In this document: positions 12,685 through 23,228 of the stretch, piece after piece
How positions within the stretch are numbered: the stretch's first letter is position 1
How the letters are laid out: every line of letters begins with the position of its first letter
NCBI GenBank assembly: GCA_902519235.1
Contig: CABYJE010000001.1
Coordinates: 62,001 to 126,000, forward strand
Direction: 5' to 3'
Origin: an uncultured Prochlorococcus sp.
Lineage (GTDB): Bacteria > Cyanobacteriota > Cyanobacteriia > PCC-6307 > Cyanobiaceae
Length of the DNA: 64,000 bases
The notes under the pieces: generated by a model
Told to the model about the DNA's origin: nothing
Seen by the model: the letters and a program-made list of their open reading frames with translations, nothing else
Databases searched by the model: none
Position numbers and translations under genes: made by a program

Positions 12685-12882
12685 TCAAACTAATGAAGAA
12701 ACTATCCCTGTAACAAAAACCAAAACAACCCACACAGCAGCAATAGAGTAAATTTTTCTCCTACTTTCTCGCTGCCCTTCTTCAGTAGAAGGTTGAGTCA
12801 CATATAAAACGGGTACTCCAACTACCGCAATTAAAGAAGCAAATAATAGAGCATTTACGAAGAAAAAGTTAACAGCCTGCAT
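12685..12882 (-). CDS. psbZ: Photosystem II protein PsbZ
   Basis: Two-helix thylakoid membrane protein (65 aa) at the edge of photosystem II, also called Ycf9, which stabilises contacts between the core and antenna. Helix 1 is about residues 4-26 (FFFVNALLFASLIAVVGVP), a polar loop YVTQPSTEEGQRESRRK follows, and helix 2 is about 45-63. Length and the loop fit cyanobacterial PsbZ. It is divergent from mutS across 139 bases. Confidence 0.93.
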   Translation of the reverse strand: MQAVNFFFVNALLFASLIAVVGVPVLYVTQPSTEEGQRESRRKIYSIAAVWVVLVFVTGIVSSLV

Positions 12883-12903
12883 AATTCAGTATTAGGTTTA
12901 ATC

Positions 12904-12909
12904 ATTATA
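12904..12909 (-). promoter_or_regulatory. Candidate -10 element for psbZ
   Basis: The minus strand reads TATAAT here, about 22 bases upstream of the psbZ ATG. A second -10-like TATAGT (12913-12918) overlaps the spacer. No convincing -35 is seen. In AT-rich DNA such hexamers are frequent, so support is modest. Confidence 0.35.
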
Positions 12910-13021
12910 AATACTATAATCTCATGAAAATGATAATTTTTAGAGAAAATTTACATACTTTAGCCACTTTAAATGCAAAAAAAAAATTTCTACCTAATAT
13001 CTATTTAGGAATTAAAAAAGT

Positions 13022-15763
13022 ATGCAAGAAAATACGATAATTCAAAAGAATTTATTTGCTATTGATAATGATAATAATGAACAAAAAGAAATAACAAAAA
13101 TTCCAGAAGATTTTTCTTTGGAAGATTTAAAAAAAGAATCGAAAAAAAGACCCAGACAAAGAAAAAATTCAACTAATTTAATAAATAAATTCAAGACTGA
13201 TTTAATTTCAAATAACAAAAATGTTTGCATCAATGAAGAATCTTATAGCTATAAAACAGTTTCAAAACTGAAATTAACTCCTGTAATGAAGCATTATGTA
13301 ACTCTAAAAGAAGAAAATAAAGATAGGTTATTACTTTATAGATTAGGAGATTTTTTTGAATGTTTTTTTGAGGACGCTGTATTAATATCTAACCTTTTAG
13401 AAATAACGCTTACTAGTAAAGATGCTGGCAAAGAGATTGGTAAGATCCCTATGGCAGGGGTTCCACATCATGCAATGGAAAGATACTGTGCTGATTTAAT
13501 TAAAAAAAATTATTCTGTTGTTATATGCGATCAATTAGAAAAAAGTTCTGGAAATTATGGGACTCCAATTAAAAGAGGAATAACAAGAATAATTACTCCT
13601 GGAACTGTAATTGAAGAGGGGATGTTGATAGCAAAGAAAAATAATTGGATTTCTGCTATTTACTTATCAGGAGAAAACTCAGATGAATCTTATGAATGGG
13701 GTATATCAAAAGCTGATGTAAGCACAGGAGAATTAATAACTTTAGAAGGCCAATCTCTTTCAAAACTATTTGATGAAATTATTAAATTAGATTCTTCAGA
13801 AATCATTGTAGGAAGCAATGCAGTAAGAAATTTACTAATTAAAGGAAATAGTCAAATTACATATACTGTTTCTCAAGAGACTAATTTTGAAATTCATGAA
13901 GCAAATTATCTAATAAAAAATTATTTCCAAATTGCAAATCTAGAGGGAATAGGACTTAAAAATTTAAAAAATGCAACCAGATCACTTGGAGGTTTATTAA
14001 ATTATTTAGAAAAAATTAATCCTTCAAATCTAGATAAAGATTCTTCTTTAAAAATCTCATTAGACTTTCCACAAATCCAATATGGTCACAATAAATTAAT
14101 TATTGATTATCAAACTCAAAAAAACTTAGAAATCAAAAATACACAACGAGAAAACAATTATGTAGGTTCGCTACTATGGAGTATTGATAGAACTTATACT
14201 TGCATGGGTGCAAGGTGTTTAAGAAGGTGGATAGATTCACCACTATTAAACGTTAATGAAATTTATAAAAGACAAAATATAATTACAAACTTTCTTGAAT
14301 CTAAAAAATTACGTACAGATACCCAAAATTTACTTAGAGCAATGGGGGATTTAGAAAGACTTGCAGGTAGAGCTTGTGCAGGTCATGCAAGTCCCAGAGA
14401 CTTAATCGCAATAGCTGAAGGTTTAAAAAAATTACCTAGACTAAAATCCATAATTGAATTATTTAAATATGATCTTCCAGATTGGACTGATCAATTAAAA
14501 AATATTGATGAAGGACTCTTAGAATTAGCTGATACTGTAAGTTTTAAACTAGTAGAAAATCCTCCTCTAAATATTAGTGAAGGAGGCATGATCCACGATG
14601 GTGTTGACAATATATTAGATGGTTTACGCAATTTAATGGATGATTACTCTGAGTGGCTAAATAAAGAGGAATTAAAGGAAAGGAAAATTAGCAAAATTTC
14701 AAATCTAAAAATTCAATTTCATAAAAATTTTGGTTATTACATTTCTATAAATAAGTCAAAAGTTAATTTAGCTCCACAACATTGGATCAAAAGGCAAACA
14801 CTTACTAATGAAGAAAGGTATATCACTTCAGAAATTAAAAATAAAGAAAATAAGATTTTCCAAATAAAAAGTAGATCTTCATCAAAAGAATATGAAATTT
14901 TCTGCGAATTAAGAAATATAGTTGCTGAAAAAACAAAACAAATAAGATCAATCGCAAAATCCATAGCATCTCTTGATGCACTACTTGGTTTATCAATTAC
15001 TGCAGTAGAAAACAATTTTATAAAACCTTCATTAATACCAATAAATGATTCAATGACAAAAAATAGTACAAAAATTATCGAAGGAAGAAATCCAATTGTA
15101 GAGCAATTGTTAAGTGATAAAAAGTTTGTGGCAAACGATATCTCTTTTGAGGATAATCAAAAATTAATTATATTAACGGGTCCCAATGCAAGCGGAAAAA
15201 GTTGCTTTATAAGACAACTTGGTTTAATACAAATTCTCACACAAATTGGTAGCTTTGTTCCTGCTAATAATGCTGAAATCAAGATTGCAGATAGGATTTT
15301 CACAAGAATTGGGGCAGTTGATGATCAATCATCTGGACAATCAACATTTATGGTAGAAATGTCTGAAACTGCATCAATTCTAAATCAGGCAACTTCTAGC
15401 TCACTAGTTTTACTTGATGAGATAGGCAGAGGGACATCTACTTTTGATGGACTTTCAATAGCTTGGTCAGTAAGTGAATATCTTGCAAAAAAAATTCAAT
15501 GTAATACTATTTTTGCTACCCACTATCATGAGCTGAATTATTTAAAAAATTCAAATAAGAATATACAAAATTTTCAAGTTTTAGTAGAACACAATAACGA
15601 TCAACTAATCTTTAGCCACAGGATTGTTAAAGGGGGCTCAAACAAAAGCTATGGCATAGAAGCAGCTAAATTAGCAGGAGTTCCAAAAGAAGTTATAGAA
15701 AAAGCAAAATCAGTTTTAAATTCTTTAGAAGAAAATAACAAATTAAATTATGATATTAAGTAG
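13022..15763 (+). CDS. mutS: DNA mismatch repair protein MutS
   Basis: Recognises mismatches and starts repair. The 913-aa protein has an N-terminal extension of about 85 residues that is basic and low in complexity ([10 protein letters not shown]), with QKNLF at 8-12 resembling a sliding-clamp-binding motif. Domain I begins near TPVMKHYV and carries the mismatch-wedge motif as [10 protein letters not shown]. The ATPase has Walker A GPNASGKS (720-727), [27 protein letters not shown] and ATHYHEL. The stop is followed 32 bases later by convergent cobH. Assigned to the mismatch-repair MutS1 branch because the N-terminal mismatch domain is intact. Confidence 0.96.
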   Translation: MQENTIIQKNLFAIDNDNNEQKEITKIPEDFSLEDLKKESKKRPRQRKNSTNLINKFKTDLISNNKNVCINEESYSYKTVSKLKLTPVMKHYVTLKEENKDRLLLYRLGDFFECFFEDAVLISNLLEITLTSKDAGKEIGKIPMAGVPHHAMERYCADLIKKNYSVVICDQLEKSSGNYGTPIKRGITRIITPGTVIEEGMLIAKKNNWISAIYLSGENSDESYEWGISKADVSTGELITLEGQSLSKLFDEIIKLDSSEIIVGSNAVRNLLIKGNSQITYTVSQETNFEIHEANYLIKNYFQIANLEGIGLKNLKNATRSLGGLLNYLEKINPSNLDKDSSLKISLDFPQIQYGHNKLIIDYQTQKNLEIKNTQRENNYVGSLLWSIDRTYTCMGARCLRRWIDSPLLNVNEIYKRQNIITNFLESKKLRTDTQNLLRAMGDLERLAGRACAGHASPRDLIAIAEGLKKLPRLKSIIELFKYDLPDWTDQLKNIDEGLLELADTVSFKLVENPPLNISEGGMIHDGVDNILDGLRNLMDDYSEWLNKEELKERKISKISNLKIQFHKNFGYYISINKSKVNLAPQHWIKRQTLTNEERYITSEIKNKENKIFQIKSRSSSKEYEIFCELRNIVAEKTKQIRSIAKSIASLDALLGLSITAVENNFIKPSLIPINDSMTKNSTKIIEGRNPIVEQLLSDKKFVANDISFEDNQKLIILTGPNASGKSCFIRQLGLIQILTQIGSFVPANNAEIKIADRIFTRIGAVDDQSSGQSTFMVEMSETASILNQATSSSLVLLDEIGRGTSTFDGLSIAWSVSEYLAKKIQCNTIFATHYHELNYLKNSNKNIQNFQVLVEHNNDQLIFSHRIVKGGSNKSYGIEAAKLAGVPKEVIEKAKSVLNSLEENNKLNYDIK

Positions 15764-15795
15764 ATTTTTGACAATTTTTATTAAATAAATACTTT

Positions 15796-16419
15796 TTAAA
15801 TTGTTTCCCTCAATAAGGCGTTAACCGCAGCAGCTGCCATGGCAGCACCTCCTCTAGTTGAATTCAAAACAATTCTATTAAGATCAGTGGAAATCAGTTT
15901 GTTTTTACTATTCTCTACTCCAATAAATCCAACAGGCATTCCGATAATTAAACTAGGTAAATCTTTTGCATTTTTTAAAATATCAATTAAATAAGTTAAC
16001 GCTGTAGGCGAACTGCCAATAACTACAATAGGAGATTTGCTCCCAGAATTTATAGCAGATAACTCCTTCCAACCTTCACTTAAGCCATATGCAGTTTTAG
16101 TTAAGTGTGTATGATTATTTTTTCCAAACCACATTCTAGCGGTGAATACTTTATTCCTAGTAGTATTTTCTGCCATGGATTTTATTGCTGCTGCTGCCAT
16201 ATCGGTATCAGTTAAAATAGGAGCACCATTTTTAAGTGCCTGAAGACCCTTTTCACAAGCACCTTCACTAAAATTTACAAGATTTTGAACTGTAAAATCA
16301 CCTGAAGTATGAACTAATCTCTCTAATACTTTTTTTTCCAAATAATTAAGATCATTAGCTAATAAATGAGATCTTATGAATCTGATGCTTTCCAAAAAAA
16401 TTGGATGATCTATTACCAT
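15796..16419 (-). CDS. cobH: Precorrin-8X methylmutase
   Basis: Moves a methyl group from C-11 to C-12 of the corrin ring to give hydrogenobyrinate or cobyrinate in cobalamin synthesis (CobH/CbiC). The 207-aa protein has the family features: ESIRFIRSHL at the start, RLVHTSGDF with the catalytic His, TDTDMAAAAI, VVIGSSPTAL, and IGMPVGFIGVENSK. Whether the substrate carries cobalt cannot be told from sequence. It is divergent from holA and convergent with mutS. Confidence 0.94.
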   Translation of the reverse strand: MVIDHPIFLESIRFIRSHLLANDLNYLEKKVLERLVHTSGDFTVQNLVNFSEGACEKGLQALKNGAPILTDTDMAAAAIKSMAENTTRNKVFTARMWFGKNNHTHLTKTAYGLSEGWKELSAINSGSKSPIVVIGSSPTALTYLIDILKNAKDLPSLIIGMPVGFIGVENSKNKLISTDLNRIVLNSTRGGAAMAAAAVNALLRETI

Positions 16420-16477
16420 TAAATTTAATTTGTGTTAGAAGTAATCATAGTTAATATATGGTTTTTATTGAGCTATT

Positions 16478-17479
16478 ATGCCAATACAAATATTATGGGG
16501 TAATGATTTAAATGCTCAAAATACATTTATTCAAAATTTAATTGATAAGGAAGTATCCAAAGAATGGAAAGAATTAAACGTAACAAATTTAAATGGAGAT
16601 GATGATGAACAAGTCAATAAAGCTTTTGATGAAGTTCTTACGCCTCCCTTTGGAGAGGGATTCAGAATAGTTACATTGAAAAATAATCCAATTTTTACTG
16701 CCAAAAATGAGGATCTAAGAATTAAATTTGAAAAAATTCATGACAATATACCTCAAAATACTTATTTCATTTTACAAAATACAAAAAAACCAGACTCAAG
16801 ACTAAAGAGTACTAAATTTTTACAAAAACTTATCAAAAATAATTTAGCTAAAGAAAAGTCATTCCCTTTACCAGAAATCTGGGACAATGAAGGACAAAAA
16901 AAATTTTTAGAAGATGCAGCAAATAGAATGAATATCAAAATTGATAAAAATGCAGCTGAATTAATAATTGATTCAGTTGGTAATGATAGCTTTAAACTAA
17001 TAAATGAATTAGCAAAAGCAAAAACATACCTTTCTGCAGTATCAAATGATTCGGATTCACAACTTTTTCTTAAAAGTATTGATGTAAAAAAAATATTTAG
17101 TGATCATCAATCCAATATTTTCAAAATCATTGATCTTCTCTTACAAAAAAATATTAATGAAAGCCTCATAGAAATAAATTATTCCTTACAGAAAGGAGAA
17201 CCTGCTTTAAGACTAAATTCAGGTTTAATTAGTCAAATAAGAATTCATACCATTATAAAATTAGCAGTTAATTCAGGTAACGATAATGCAGAAAAGATTT
17301 GTAATCTTGCAGGCATTTCTAATCCAAAAAGAATTTTTTTTATTCGAAGAAAAGTCAAAAATGTATCTCAAGAATATTTAATTAATTTAATGAGTAACTT
17401 AATAGATATTGAATCATTTCTAAAACAAGGTAATAATCCTATGAATGTTTTTTCAGAGAAATTAATTAATTTAAGTTAA
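16478..17479 (+). CDS. holA: DNA polymerase III subunit delta
   Basis: Clamp-loader subunit that opens the beta sliding clamp. The 333-aa protein has the HolA layout: an N-terminal AAA+-like domain without a working P-loop (ILWGNDLNAQNTFIQNLI), a middle region with TPPFGEGFRIVTLKN, and a helical C-terminal collar domain (INYSLQKGEPALRLNSGLISQIR). Similarity is low, as usual for this subunit, but order and length fit. lysC follows after 39 bases. dnaX, the other clamp-loader gene here, is near 31 kb. Confidence 0.85.
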   Translation: MPIQILWGNDLNAQNTFIQNLIDKEVSKEWKELNVTNLNGDDDEQVNKAFDEVLTPPFGEGFRIVTLKNNPIFTAKNEDLRIKFEKIHDNIPQNTYFILQNTKKPDSRLKSTKFLQKLIKNNLAKEKSFPLPEIWDNEGQKKFLEDAANRMNIKIDKNAAELIIDSVGNDSFKLINELAKAKTYLSAVSNDSDSQLFLKSIDVKKIFSDHQSNIFKIIDLLLQKNINESLIEINYSLQKGEPALRLNSGLISQIRIHTIIKLAVNSGNDNAEKICNLAGISNPKRIFFIRRKVKNVSQEYLINLMSNLIDIESFLKQGNNPMNVFSEKLINLS

Positions 17480-17518
17480 CCAAATTATAAGTTTAAGAAT
17501 TTACATTATGATTTAAAT

Positions 17519-19279
17519 ATGGCTTTACTAGTAAAAAAATTTGGCGGTACTTCTGTAGGTGATATTGAAAAAATTAAAAATATTGCAAGTAGCATCTGTC
17601 AAAGTAAAGAAGCAGGAAATGAAATTGTCGTAGTTGTCTCTGCAATGGGGCAAACTACAGATGATTTAAATTGTTTAGCGGAATCAATTAGTAAAAATCC
17701 TAATCGAAGAGAATTGGATATGCTTCTCTCAACTGGAGAGCAAGTAACCATAGCTCTTCTCTCAATGGCATTAAACGAATACGGAATACCTGCAATTTCA
17801 ATGACCGGTAGCCAGGTTGGAATTATTACTGAATCAATTCATGGGAAAGCGAGAATTCTAGATATTAAAACAGAAAGGATCCAAAATTATATAAATCAGG
17901 GTTTTGTAGTTGTAGTGGCTGGATTTCAAGGAACAACATTAAGCCATACGGGTTCGATGGAAATTACAACTTTGGGTAGAGGTGGGTCAGATACTTCCGC
18001 AGTAGCTTTATCAACAGCTTTAGGAGCTGAGACCTGCGAAATTTATACTGACGTTCCAGGAGTTCTTACTACTGATCCAAGAATTGTTCCTAATGCAAAA
18101 CTCTTAGATAAAATTAGCTGCGAGGAAATGCTTGAACTTGCAAGTGTCGGTGCTTCAGTTCTGCATCCAAGAGCAGTAGAAATTGCTCGCAATTATGGAA
18201 TTAAATTGTGTGTCAAATCAAGCCAAAATGACTCAAGTGGGACTCTCTTAGAAAGTCAAATCCAACCTCTCCCGCTAAAAAGAGGAAGCCTAGAATTAAC
18301 AAAAACAGTCAATAGTCTTGAGATATTAGAAAACCAAGCAGTATTCAGTCTCTCAAATATTCCTGATAGGCCTGGAATTGCTGCACAAATATTTGAAAAA
18401 CTTTCAGAAGCCAGTATTAGTGTAGATTTAATAATACAAGCGACAAATGATGGAAATAAAAACGATATTACATTTACTGTTAGTGAATTAGAAGTTAAAA
18501 AGACTAAAGAACAATGTGAACTTATAACTAGTCAATTAGGAGGAGAATATAACTTAAAAACAAACATGACTAAATTAAGTATTCAAGGAGCAGGCATTAT
18601 GGGCAGGCCTAGTGTTTCAGCTGATTTATTTGATACTTTATCTCAAGCGAATATAAATGTCAGGTTAATAGCTACTAGTGAAATTAAAGTCAGCTGTGTA
18701 ATTGAAATAAATAATATACCAAAAGCTATAAGATTTGTTGCTGAGAAATTTAAGTTATCCGATACACAAATATTTGTTAATCCAATCAATGAAAAACAAG
18801 ATCAACCTGAAGTAAGAGGAATTGCATTAGATAAAAACCAAGTTCAAGTAAGTTTTCGAAAACTGCCTGATCGTCCAGGTGTAGCAGCATCGATATGTTT
18901 AGCATTAGCTGAAAATAATTTACTTATCGATACTATCGTTCAGTCTGAAAGAATGTCCTCTTTAAAAACTAAAGATATTAGTCTTACAATGAATAAACAA
19001 GATAGAGAAAAAGCTAACTTAGTTTTTGAGGCCTTAACAAAAAAATTACCCGGATCATACATTGAAGATGGCCCTGCTATAGCCAAAGTAAGTACTGTAG
19101 GAGCGGGAATGGCATTTAAGGTTGGAACGGCTGGAAAAATATTTAGAGCATTGGCTGACCAAAATATCAATATTGAAATGATTGCCACTAGTGAAATCAG
19201 GACTTCATGTATTGTCTTAGAAAAAGATTGTGACAAAGCAGTTAATGCTATTCATAATCATTTCGAATTAGAAAAATAA
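17519..19279 (+). CDS. lysC: Aspartate kinase with four ACT domains
   Basis: Phosphorylates aspartate, the first step to lysine, threonine and methionine. The 586-aa protein has the kinase domain (1 to about 245) with VKKFGGTSVG, LLSTGEQVT and TTLGRGGSDTSAVAL. Four ACT regulatory domains follow in two pairs (starting near FSLSNIPDRPGIAA, LSIQGAGIMGRP, VSFRKLPDRPGVAA, VSTVGAGMAFKVG). The duplicated ACT pair is the known cyanobacterial form and predicts feedback control by lysine and/or threonine. It works upstream of asd and dapA, which lie at 25-27 kb. Confidence 0.95.
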   Translation: MALLVKKFGGTSVGDIEKIKNIASSICQSKEAGNEIVVVVSAMGQTTDDLNCLAESISKNPNRRELDMLLSTGEQVTIALLSMALNEYGIPAISMTGSQVGIITESIHGKARILDIKTERIQNYINQGFVVVVAGFQGTTLSHTGSMEITTLGRGGSDTSAVALSTALGAETCEIYTDVPGVLTTDPRIVPNAKLLDKISCEEMLELASVGASVLHPRAVEIARNYGIKLCVKSSQNDSSGTLLESQIQPLPLKRGSLELTKTVNSLEILENQAVFSLSNIPDRPGIAAQIFEKLSEASISVDLIIQATNDGNKNDITFTVSELEVKKTKEQCELITSQLGGEYNLKTNMTKLSIQGAGIMGRPSVSADLFDTLSQANINVRLIATSEIKVSCVIEINNIPKAIRFVAEKFKLSDTQIFVNPINEKQDQPEVRGIALDKNQVQVSFRKLPDRPGVAASICLALAENNLLIDTIVQSERMSSLKTKDISLTMNKQDREKANLVFEALTKKLPGSYIEDGPAIAKVSTVGAGMAFKVGTAGKIFRALADQNINIEMIATSEIRTSCIVLEKDCDKAVNAIHNHFELEK

Positions 19280-19286
19280 GTTCTTT

Positions 19287-21326
19287 TTAATTATTTCTTG
19301 CCAATTTTTGTCTTAATTTTTTGATTCTATCTCTCAAATTTGCTGCTTCTTCAAAATTTAAATCTTTTGCAGCATCTTTCATTTTAATTTCTAACTTTTC
19401 TATTAAGTCAGGCAATTCTTCGAGCAAACATTGATTATCACTGGAACTGAGAATTGCGTCAGTTTTGTTATTAACTATATTTATTAAATCTTTAGATAAA
19501 CCACCAGCATCTAGTTTTCTGGAAAGTTCTAGAAAAGATAATATTGAATTTTCTATTTTTTTGCCTGCAGGTTTTGGAGTAATACCATTGACTTGGTTAT
19601 ATTTTTTTTGAATAGTTCTTCTTCTTTCAGTTTCAGATATTGCTCTTTTCATTGAATCTGTGAAGTTATCTGCATAAAGCAAGGCAACACCTTCAACATG
19701 TCTTGCAGCTCTTCCTATTGTTTGAATCAATGACCTTTCAGCCCTCAGAAAACCTTCTTTATCAGCATCTAAAATGGCAACTAAGGATACTTCAGGAAGA
19801 TCTAGTCCCTCTCTTAATAAATTAACTCCTACCAAAACATCATATTCGCCCATTCTGAGGTCTTGAATAATTTCAATTCTTTCAATTGAATGGATTTCGG
19901 AATGCAAATATCTAACTCTTACTTTATTTTCAGATAAAAAATCAGTTAGATCTTCAGCCATTCTCTTAGTAAGTGTTGTCACTAGCACTCGTTGATTCTT
20001 TTCAGCTCTAATTCTTATTTCAGATAACAGATCTTCTATTTGGCCCTCACTAGGTCTTACATCAATTACAGGATCTAATACCCCAGTTGGTCTAATAACT
20101 TGCTCAATAAATTCACCATCACATTGATCTAATTCCCATTGACCCGGAGTTGCACTTATAAATAATGTCTGTTTTGATTTTTCCCAAAACTCTTCACATT
20201 TTAAAGGTCTATTATCTGCAGCACTGGGCAATCTAAAACCATGATCTATTAAAACTTTTTTTCTAGATTGATCACCGTTATACATTGCATGAAGTTGAGG
20301 ACATGTTACATGACTCTCATCAACTACCAACAACCAATCTTTGGGAAAGTAATCTATTAAGCATTCTGGCGGTGTACCTTCCTCCCTGCCTGACAAATGA
20401 CGAGCATAATTCTCAACTCCATTACAATAACCAACCTCTTTGAGCATTTCTAAATCATATTTTGTACGTTGTTCTAGACGTTGAGCCTCTAATAATTTTC
20501 CTTCATATGTAAATTTATCTAGTTGAGTTTTTAATTCACTTCTAATTGCACTTATTGCACTCTCAAGTCTTTCTTTTGGGGTCACAAAATGCTTCGCTGG
20601 GTAAACGCTAACTTGTTCCAAACTTTCAAGTATTTCTCCTGTAGTAGGGTCAACATATCTAATAGCTTCAACTTCATCACCAAATAATTCGATTCTAATT
20701 AATCTATCCTCATAAGCTGGTCCAATTTCTAAAACATCACCTTTAATTCTGAATCTACCTCTAGTAATTTCAATATCATTTCTAGTATATTGATTTTCAA
20801 CGAGAGACCTCAAAGAAGAACGTAGATTTATTGATTTTCCTACTTCAAATTTAACTGCAGCTTTTAAATACTCACTCGGTATACCTAGACCATAAATACA
20901 ACTTATTGAGGCTACAACAATTACATCTTTTCTTTCAAATAATGAGCGTGTTGCAGAATGCCTAAGCATATCTATTTCTTCATTAATTGAAGCCGTTTTG
21001 GCTATGTAAGTATCACTTACGGGTACATAAGCTTCAGGTTGATAATAATCATAGTAAGAAATGAAGTACTCAACAGCATTTTTTGGAAAAAATTCCCTTA
21101 ATTCATTACATAGTTGTGCAGCTAAAGTTTTATTATGCGCTAATACAAGTGCTGGTCTTCCTGTTTGTTGAATTACATTCGCAATAGTAAATGTTTTACC
21201 AGTTCCAGTAGCTCCTAAAAGAGTCTGAAACGGTTTACCATTATTTACGCCTTTAACTAATTTTTTAATAGCTTCTGGTTGATCTCCATTTGGTTGGTAA
21301 GGAGCTTGAAGCTTATAGTTGTTCAT
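19287..21326 (-). CDS. uvrB: Excinuclease ABC subunit B
   Basis: Damage-verifying helicase-like subunit of nucleotide excision repair. The 679-aa protein has Walker [13 protein letters not shown], the beta-hairpin region [18 protein letters not shown], helicase motifs [27 protein letters not shown] and QTIGRAARH, and the C-terminal UVR motif [19 protein letters not shown] for UvrC contact. The frame could also start at a TTG one codon upstream (21329), but the ATG at 21326 is preferred. It converges on lysC with 7 bases between stops. No LexA-type operator is obvious upstream. Confidence 0.96.
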   Translation of the reverse strand: MNNYKLQAPYQPNGDQPEAIKKLVKGVNNGKPFQTLLGATGTGKTFTIANVIQQTGRPALVLAHNKTLAAQLCNELREFFPKNAVEYFISYYDYYQPEAYVPVSDTYIAKTASINEEIDMLRHSATRSLFERKDVIVVASISCIYGLGIPSEYLKAAVKFEVGKSINLRSSLRSLVENQYTRNDIEITRGRFRIKGDVLEIGPAYEDRLIRIELFGDEVEAIRYVDPTTGEILESLEQVSVYPAKHFVTPKERLESAISAIRSELKTQLDKFTYEGKLLEAQRLEQRTKYDLEMLKEVGYCNGVENYARHLSGREEGTPPECLIDYFPKDWLLVVDESHVTCPQLHAMYNGDQSRKKVLIDHGFRLPSAADNRPLKCEEFWEKSKQTLFISATPGQWELDQCDGEFIEQVIRPTGVLDPVIDVRPSEGQIEDLLSEIRIRAEKNQRVLVTTLTKRMAEDLTDFLSENKVRVRYLHSEIHSIERIEIIQDLRMGEYDVLVGVNLLREGLDLPEVSLVAILDADKEGFLRAERSLIQTIGRAARHVEGVALLYADNFTDSMKRAISETERRRTIQKKYNQVNGITPKPAGKKIENSILSFLELSRKLDAGGLSKDLINIVNNKTDAILSSSDNQCLLEELPDLIEKLEIKMKDAAKDLNFEEAANLRDRIKKLRQKLARNN

Positions 21327-21355
21327 CAAGCTAGTAGCTAAAGGATATTGCTATA

Positions 21356-22132
21356 CTAGGAAATTTTTTCTCCAATTATTGAATTTTTCAAAGATTCTTT
21401 TAAGCCCCTAACAACCGCAATCATTGATATTAAATCATCTAATTTATTAACCACAGATCCAACTCCAACTGCTGAGGCTCCAGAGGATATTGCTAGTGGA
21501 CAAGTTACTTGGCTTAATCCAGAGGCACTCATGATAGGTATATTCAGAGATTGTTTCTTAAATTCTTGATGAATAGCATAGGTGGCTGCAAGAGTTGGTA
21601 CTGATTTTTCAAAAAAACCTTGAATTCCTGGAGAGTAAGGAGTAGAACTGATACCACCTTCTGTTTGAATAATATCAACGCCTTCTTCCACAAGCTTTAC
21701 TGCAAGATCAACTTGTTTATCAATAGGCATAGTATGAGGAACAGTTACTGATAAAGGGAAATTAGGCAATAAATCCCTCGTCTCCTTTGTAATGTTTAAA
21801 ACTTTTTTATCTGAAAAATGAATGCCTTTTTCATAAAAAGTATCGTAATTTCCGATCTCAATTAATGATGCACCTGCTTTTACACAATCTTGAAAAGATC
21901 GAGGCACTACTGAACTAACACAAACGGGTAGTGTTGAATTCTTAAGTGCTAAATCAACAAGTTCAGGTTTACAAGCAATATCGACAAGATCTGCACCTCC
22001 TAATGAAGCAGCCTCAACAATTATTTTCACAGACTGAACATCGAAATTATTCAATCCTGAAATAACTTTGAGTAAGGATTTGCTTCTTAACTCTTCTTTG
22101 ATTTTTTGTGGCAAAAGATTAATCAGACTCAT
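21356..22132 (-). CDS. Ycf23-like (DUF561) TIM-barrel protein
   Basis: Conserved cyanobacterial and plastid protein of 258 aa with a beta/alpha-barrel pattern. Phosphate-binding-like and barrel strand motifs are seen: KVISGLNNFD, AASLGGADLVDIA, PVCVSSV, LIEIGNYD, LSVTVPHTMPID, GVDIIQTEGG, IMSASGLSQVT and GASAVGVGSVVNK. It resembles Ycf23 by memory of the family; its reaction is not known to me. uvrB follows 26 bases downstream of its stop on the same... strand, so they may be co-transcribed (this gene first, uvrB second). Confidence 0.8.
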   Translation of the reverse strand: MSLINLLPQKIKEELRSKSLLKVISGLNNFDVQSVKIIVEAASLGGADLVDIACKPELVDLALKNSTLPVCVSSVVPRSFQDCVKAGASLIEIGNYDTFYEKGIHFSDKKVLNITKETRDLLPNFPLSVTVPHTMPIDKQVDLAVKLVEEGVDIIQTEGGISSTPYSPGIQGFFEKSVPTLAATYAIHQEFKKQSLNIPIMSASGLSQVTCPLAISSGASAVGVGSVVNKLDDLISMIAVVRGLKESLKNSIIGEKIS

Positions 22133-22217
22133 TTACTTAATGAATTTATTACCCGATTGTGACATTGTTTTAGTAAAACAGTGCATTTTTTAAAAAATAT
22201 TATCTGAGCAACACAAA

Positions 22218-23228
22218 ATGACTGATAAAAAATTAAGTCAGAAAAATTGGTCATCATGGCATCATCAGCTTCATAAGGAGATTCTTACCAAAAAAATATT
22301 AATTCCCAAAGGATCCAATATTTTAATAAGTGTTTCGGGGGGTCAAGACTCAATGGCCTTATTAACCATAATTAATGACCTAAAAAAACTACATAATTGG
22401 TCTATTAGTGTTTGGCATGGTGATCATCAGTGGCACGACAAATCATCACAATATGCTCTTGAATTAAAAGATTATTGTGAAGATAAAAATATTTCATTCT
22501 CTTTTGATCAAGCAAATAAAGAAAGTATTTCTTCAGAAGAAAAAGCACGAGAATGGAGATATAAAAAATTATGTGACAGAGCCAAAACTTTATTAAATAA
22601 AAACCAGCAAAAAGATAATATTTATTTGTTAACTGGTCACACGAGTAGTGATAATGCAGAAACATTTATCCTCAATTTATCTAGAGGAAGCAATTTTGCA
22701 GGTCTGAGTAATATTGAGAGTAAAAGATTAATAGAAAATCAAATTTATTTAATAAGACCAATATTAATTTTCAGTAGGGAAGATACAAAACAATTTTGCA
22801 ATGATATGAAGATCCCAATCTGGGAAGATCCTACAAATTCAGATCTTAAATTAAAAAGAAATTTAGTAAGAAAAAAAATTATTCCTACCTTAGAAGTCAT
22901 CTATCCTGGTTGTTCTGAAAGGATAAATAATTTTTCCCAAAAAATGAGCAAATACAATAATGAACGTAATGATCTTAGTGAACTAGCGTATTTATATTGT
23001 AAAGATATTAAAGGTATCGATAGGAATCTCCTAAATGGAATGTGTATTGAAGCGAGGTGCACAATTTTAAATAGATTTTTAAAAGAAATATCTGCAAAGC
23101 AATGCAGTTCTAAAAATCTGACAAAATTAGCAACTTCAATTTATGAAAAAAACAAAGGTCAAATTTATCTGCAAGAGTTTTTAAAAATTGTTTGGGATAA
23201 AAACTATATAAATTTTGAAAAAAGTTAA
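22218..23228 (+). CDS. tilS: tRNA(Ile)-lysidine synthetase
   Basis: Converts C34 of tRNA-Ile(CAU) to lysidine so that it reads AUA, an essential step. The 336-aa protein has the PP-loop SVSGGQDSMALL (about 35-46), the ATP-binding fold with GHTSSDNAETFILNLSRGS, and IWEDPTNSDLKLKRNLVR. The C-terminal substrate-binding region is short, as in other cyanobacteria. Its last four bases overlap the convergent RNase J stop. Confidence 0.94.
   Translation: MTDKKLSQKNWSSWHHQLHKEILTKKILIPKGSNILISVSGGQDSMALLTIINDLKKLHNWSISVWHGDHQWHDKSSQYALELKDYCEDKNISFSFDQANKESISSEEKAREWRYKKLCDRAKTLLNKNQQKDNIYLLTGHTSSDNAETFILNLSRGSNFAGLSNIESKRLIENQIYLIRPILIFSREDTKQFCNDMKIPIWEDPTNSDLKLKRNLVRKKIIPTLEVIYPGCSERINNFSQKMSKYNNERNDLSELAYLYCKDIKGIDRNLLNGMCIEARCTILNRFLKEISAKQCSSKNLTKLATSIYEKNKGQIYLQEFLKIVWDKNYINFEKS

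Noticed and set aside
15179..15202. Degenerate Walker A in MutS (GPNASGKS)
   Set aside because: It satisfies GxxxxGK[ST] and the other ATPase motifs are intact, so activity is expected.
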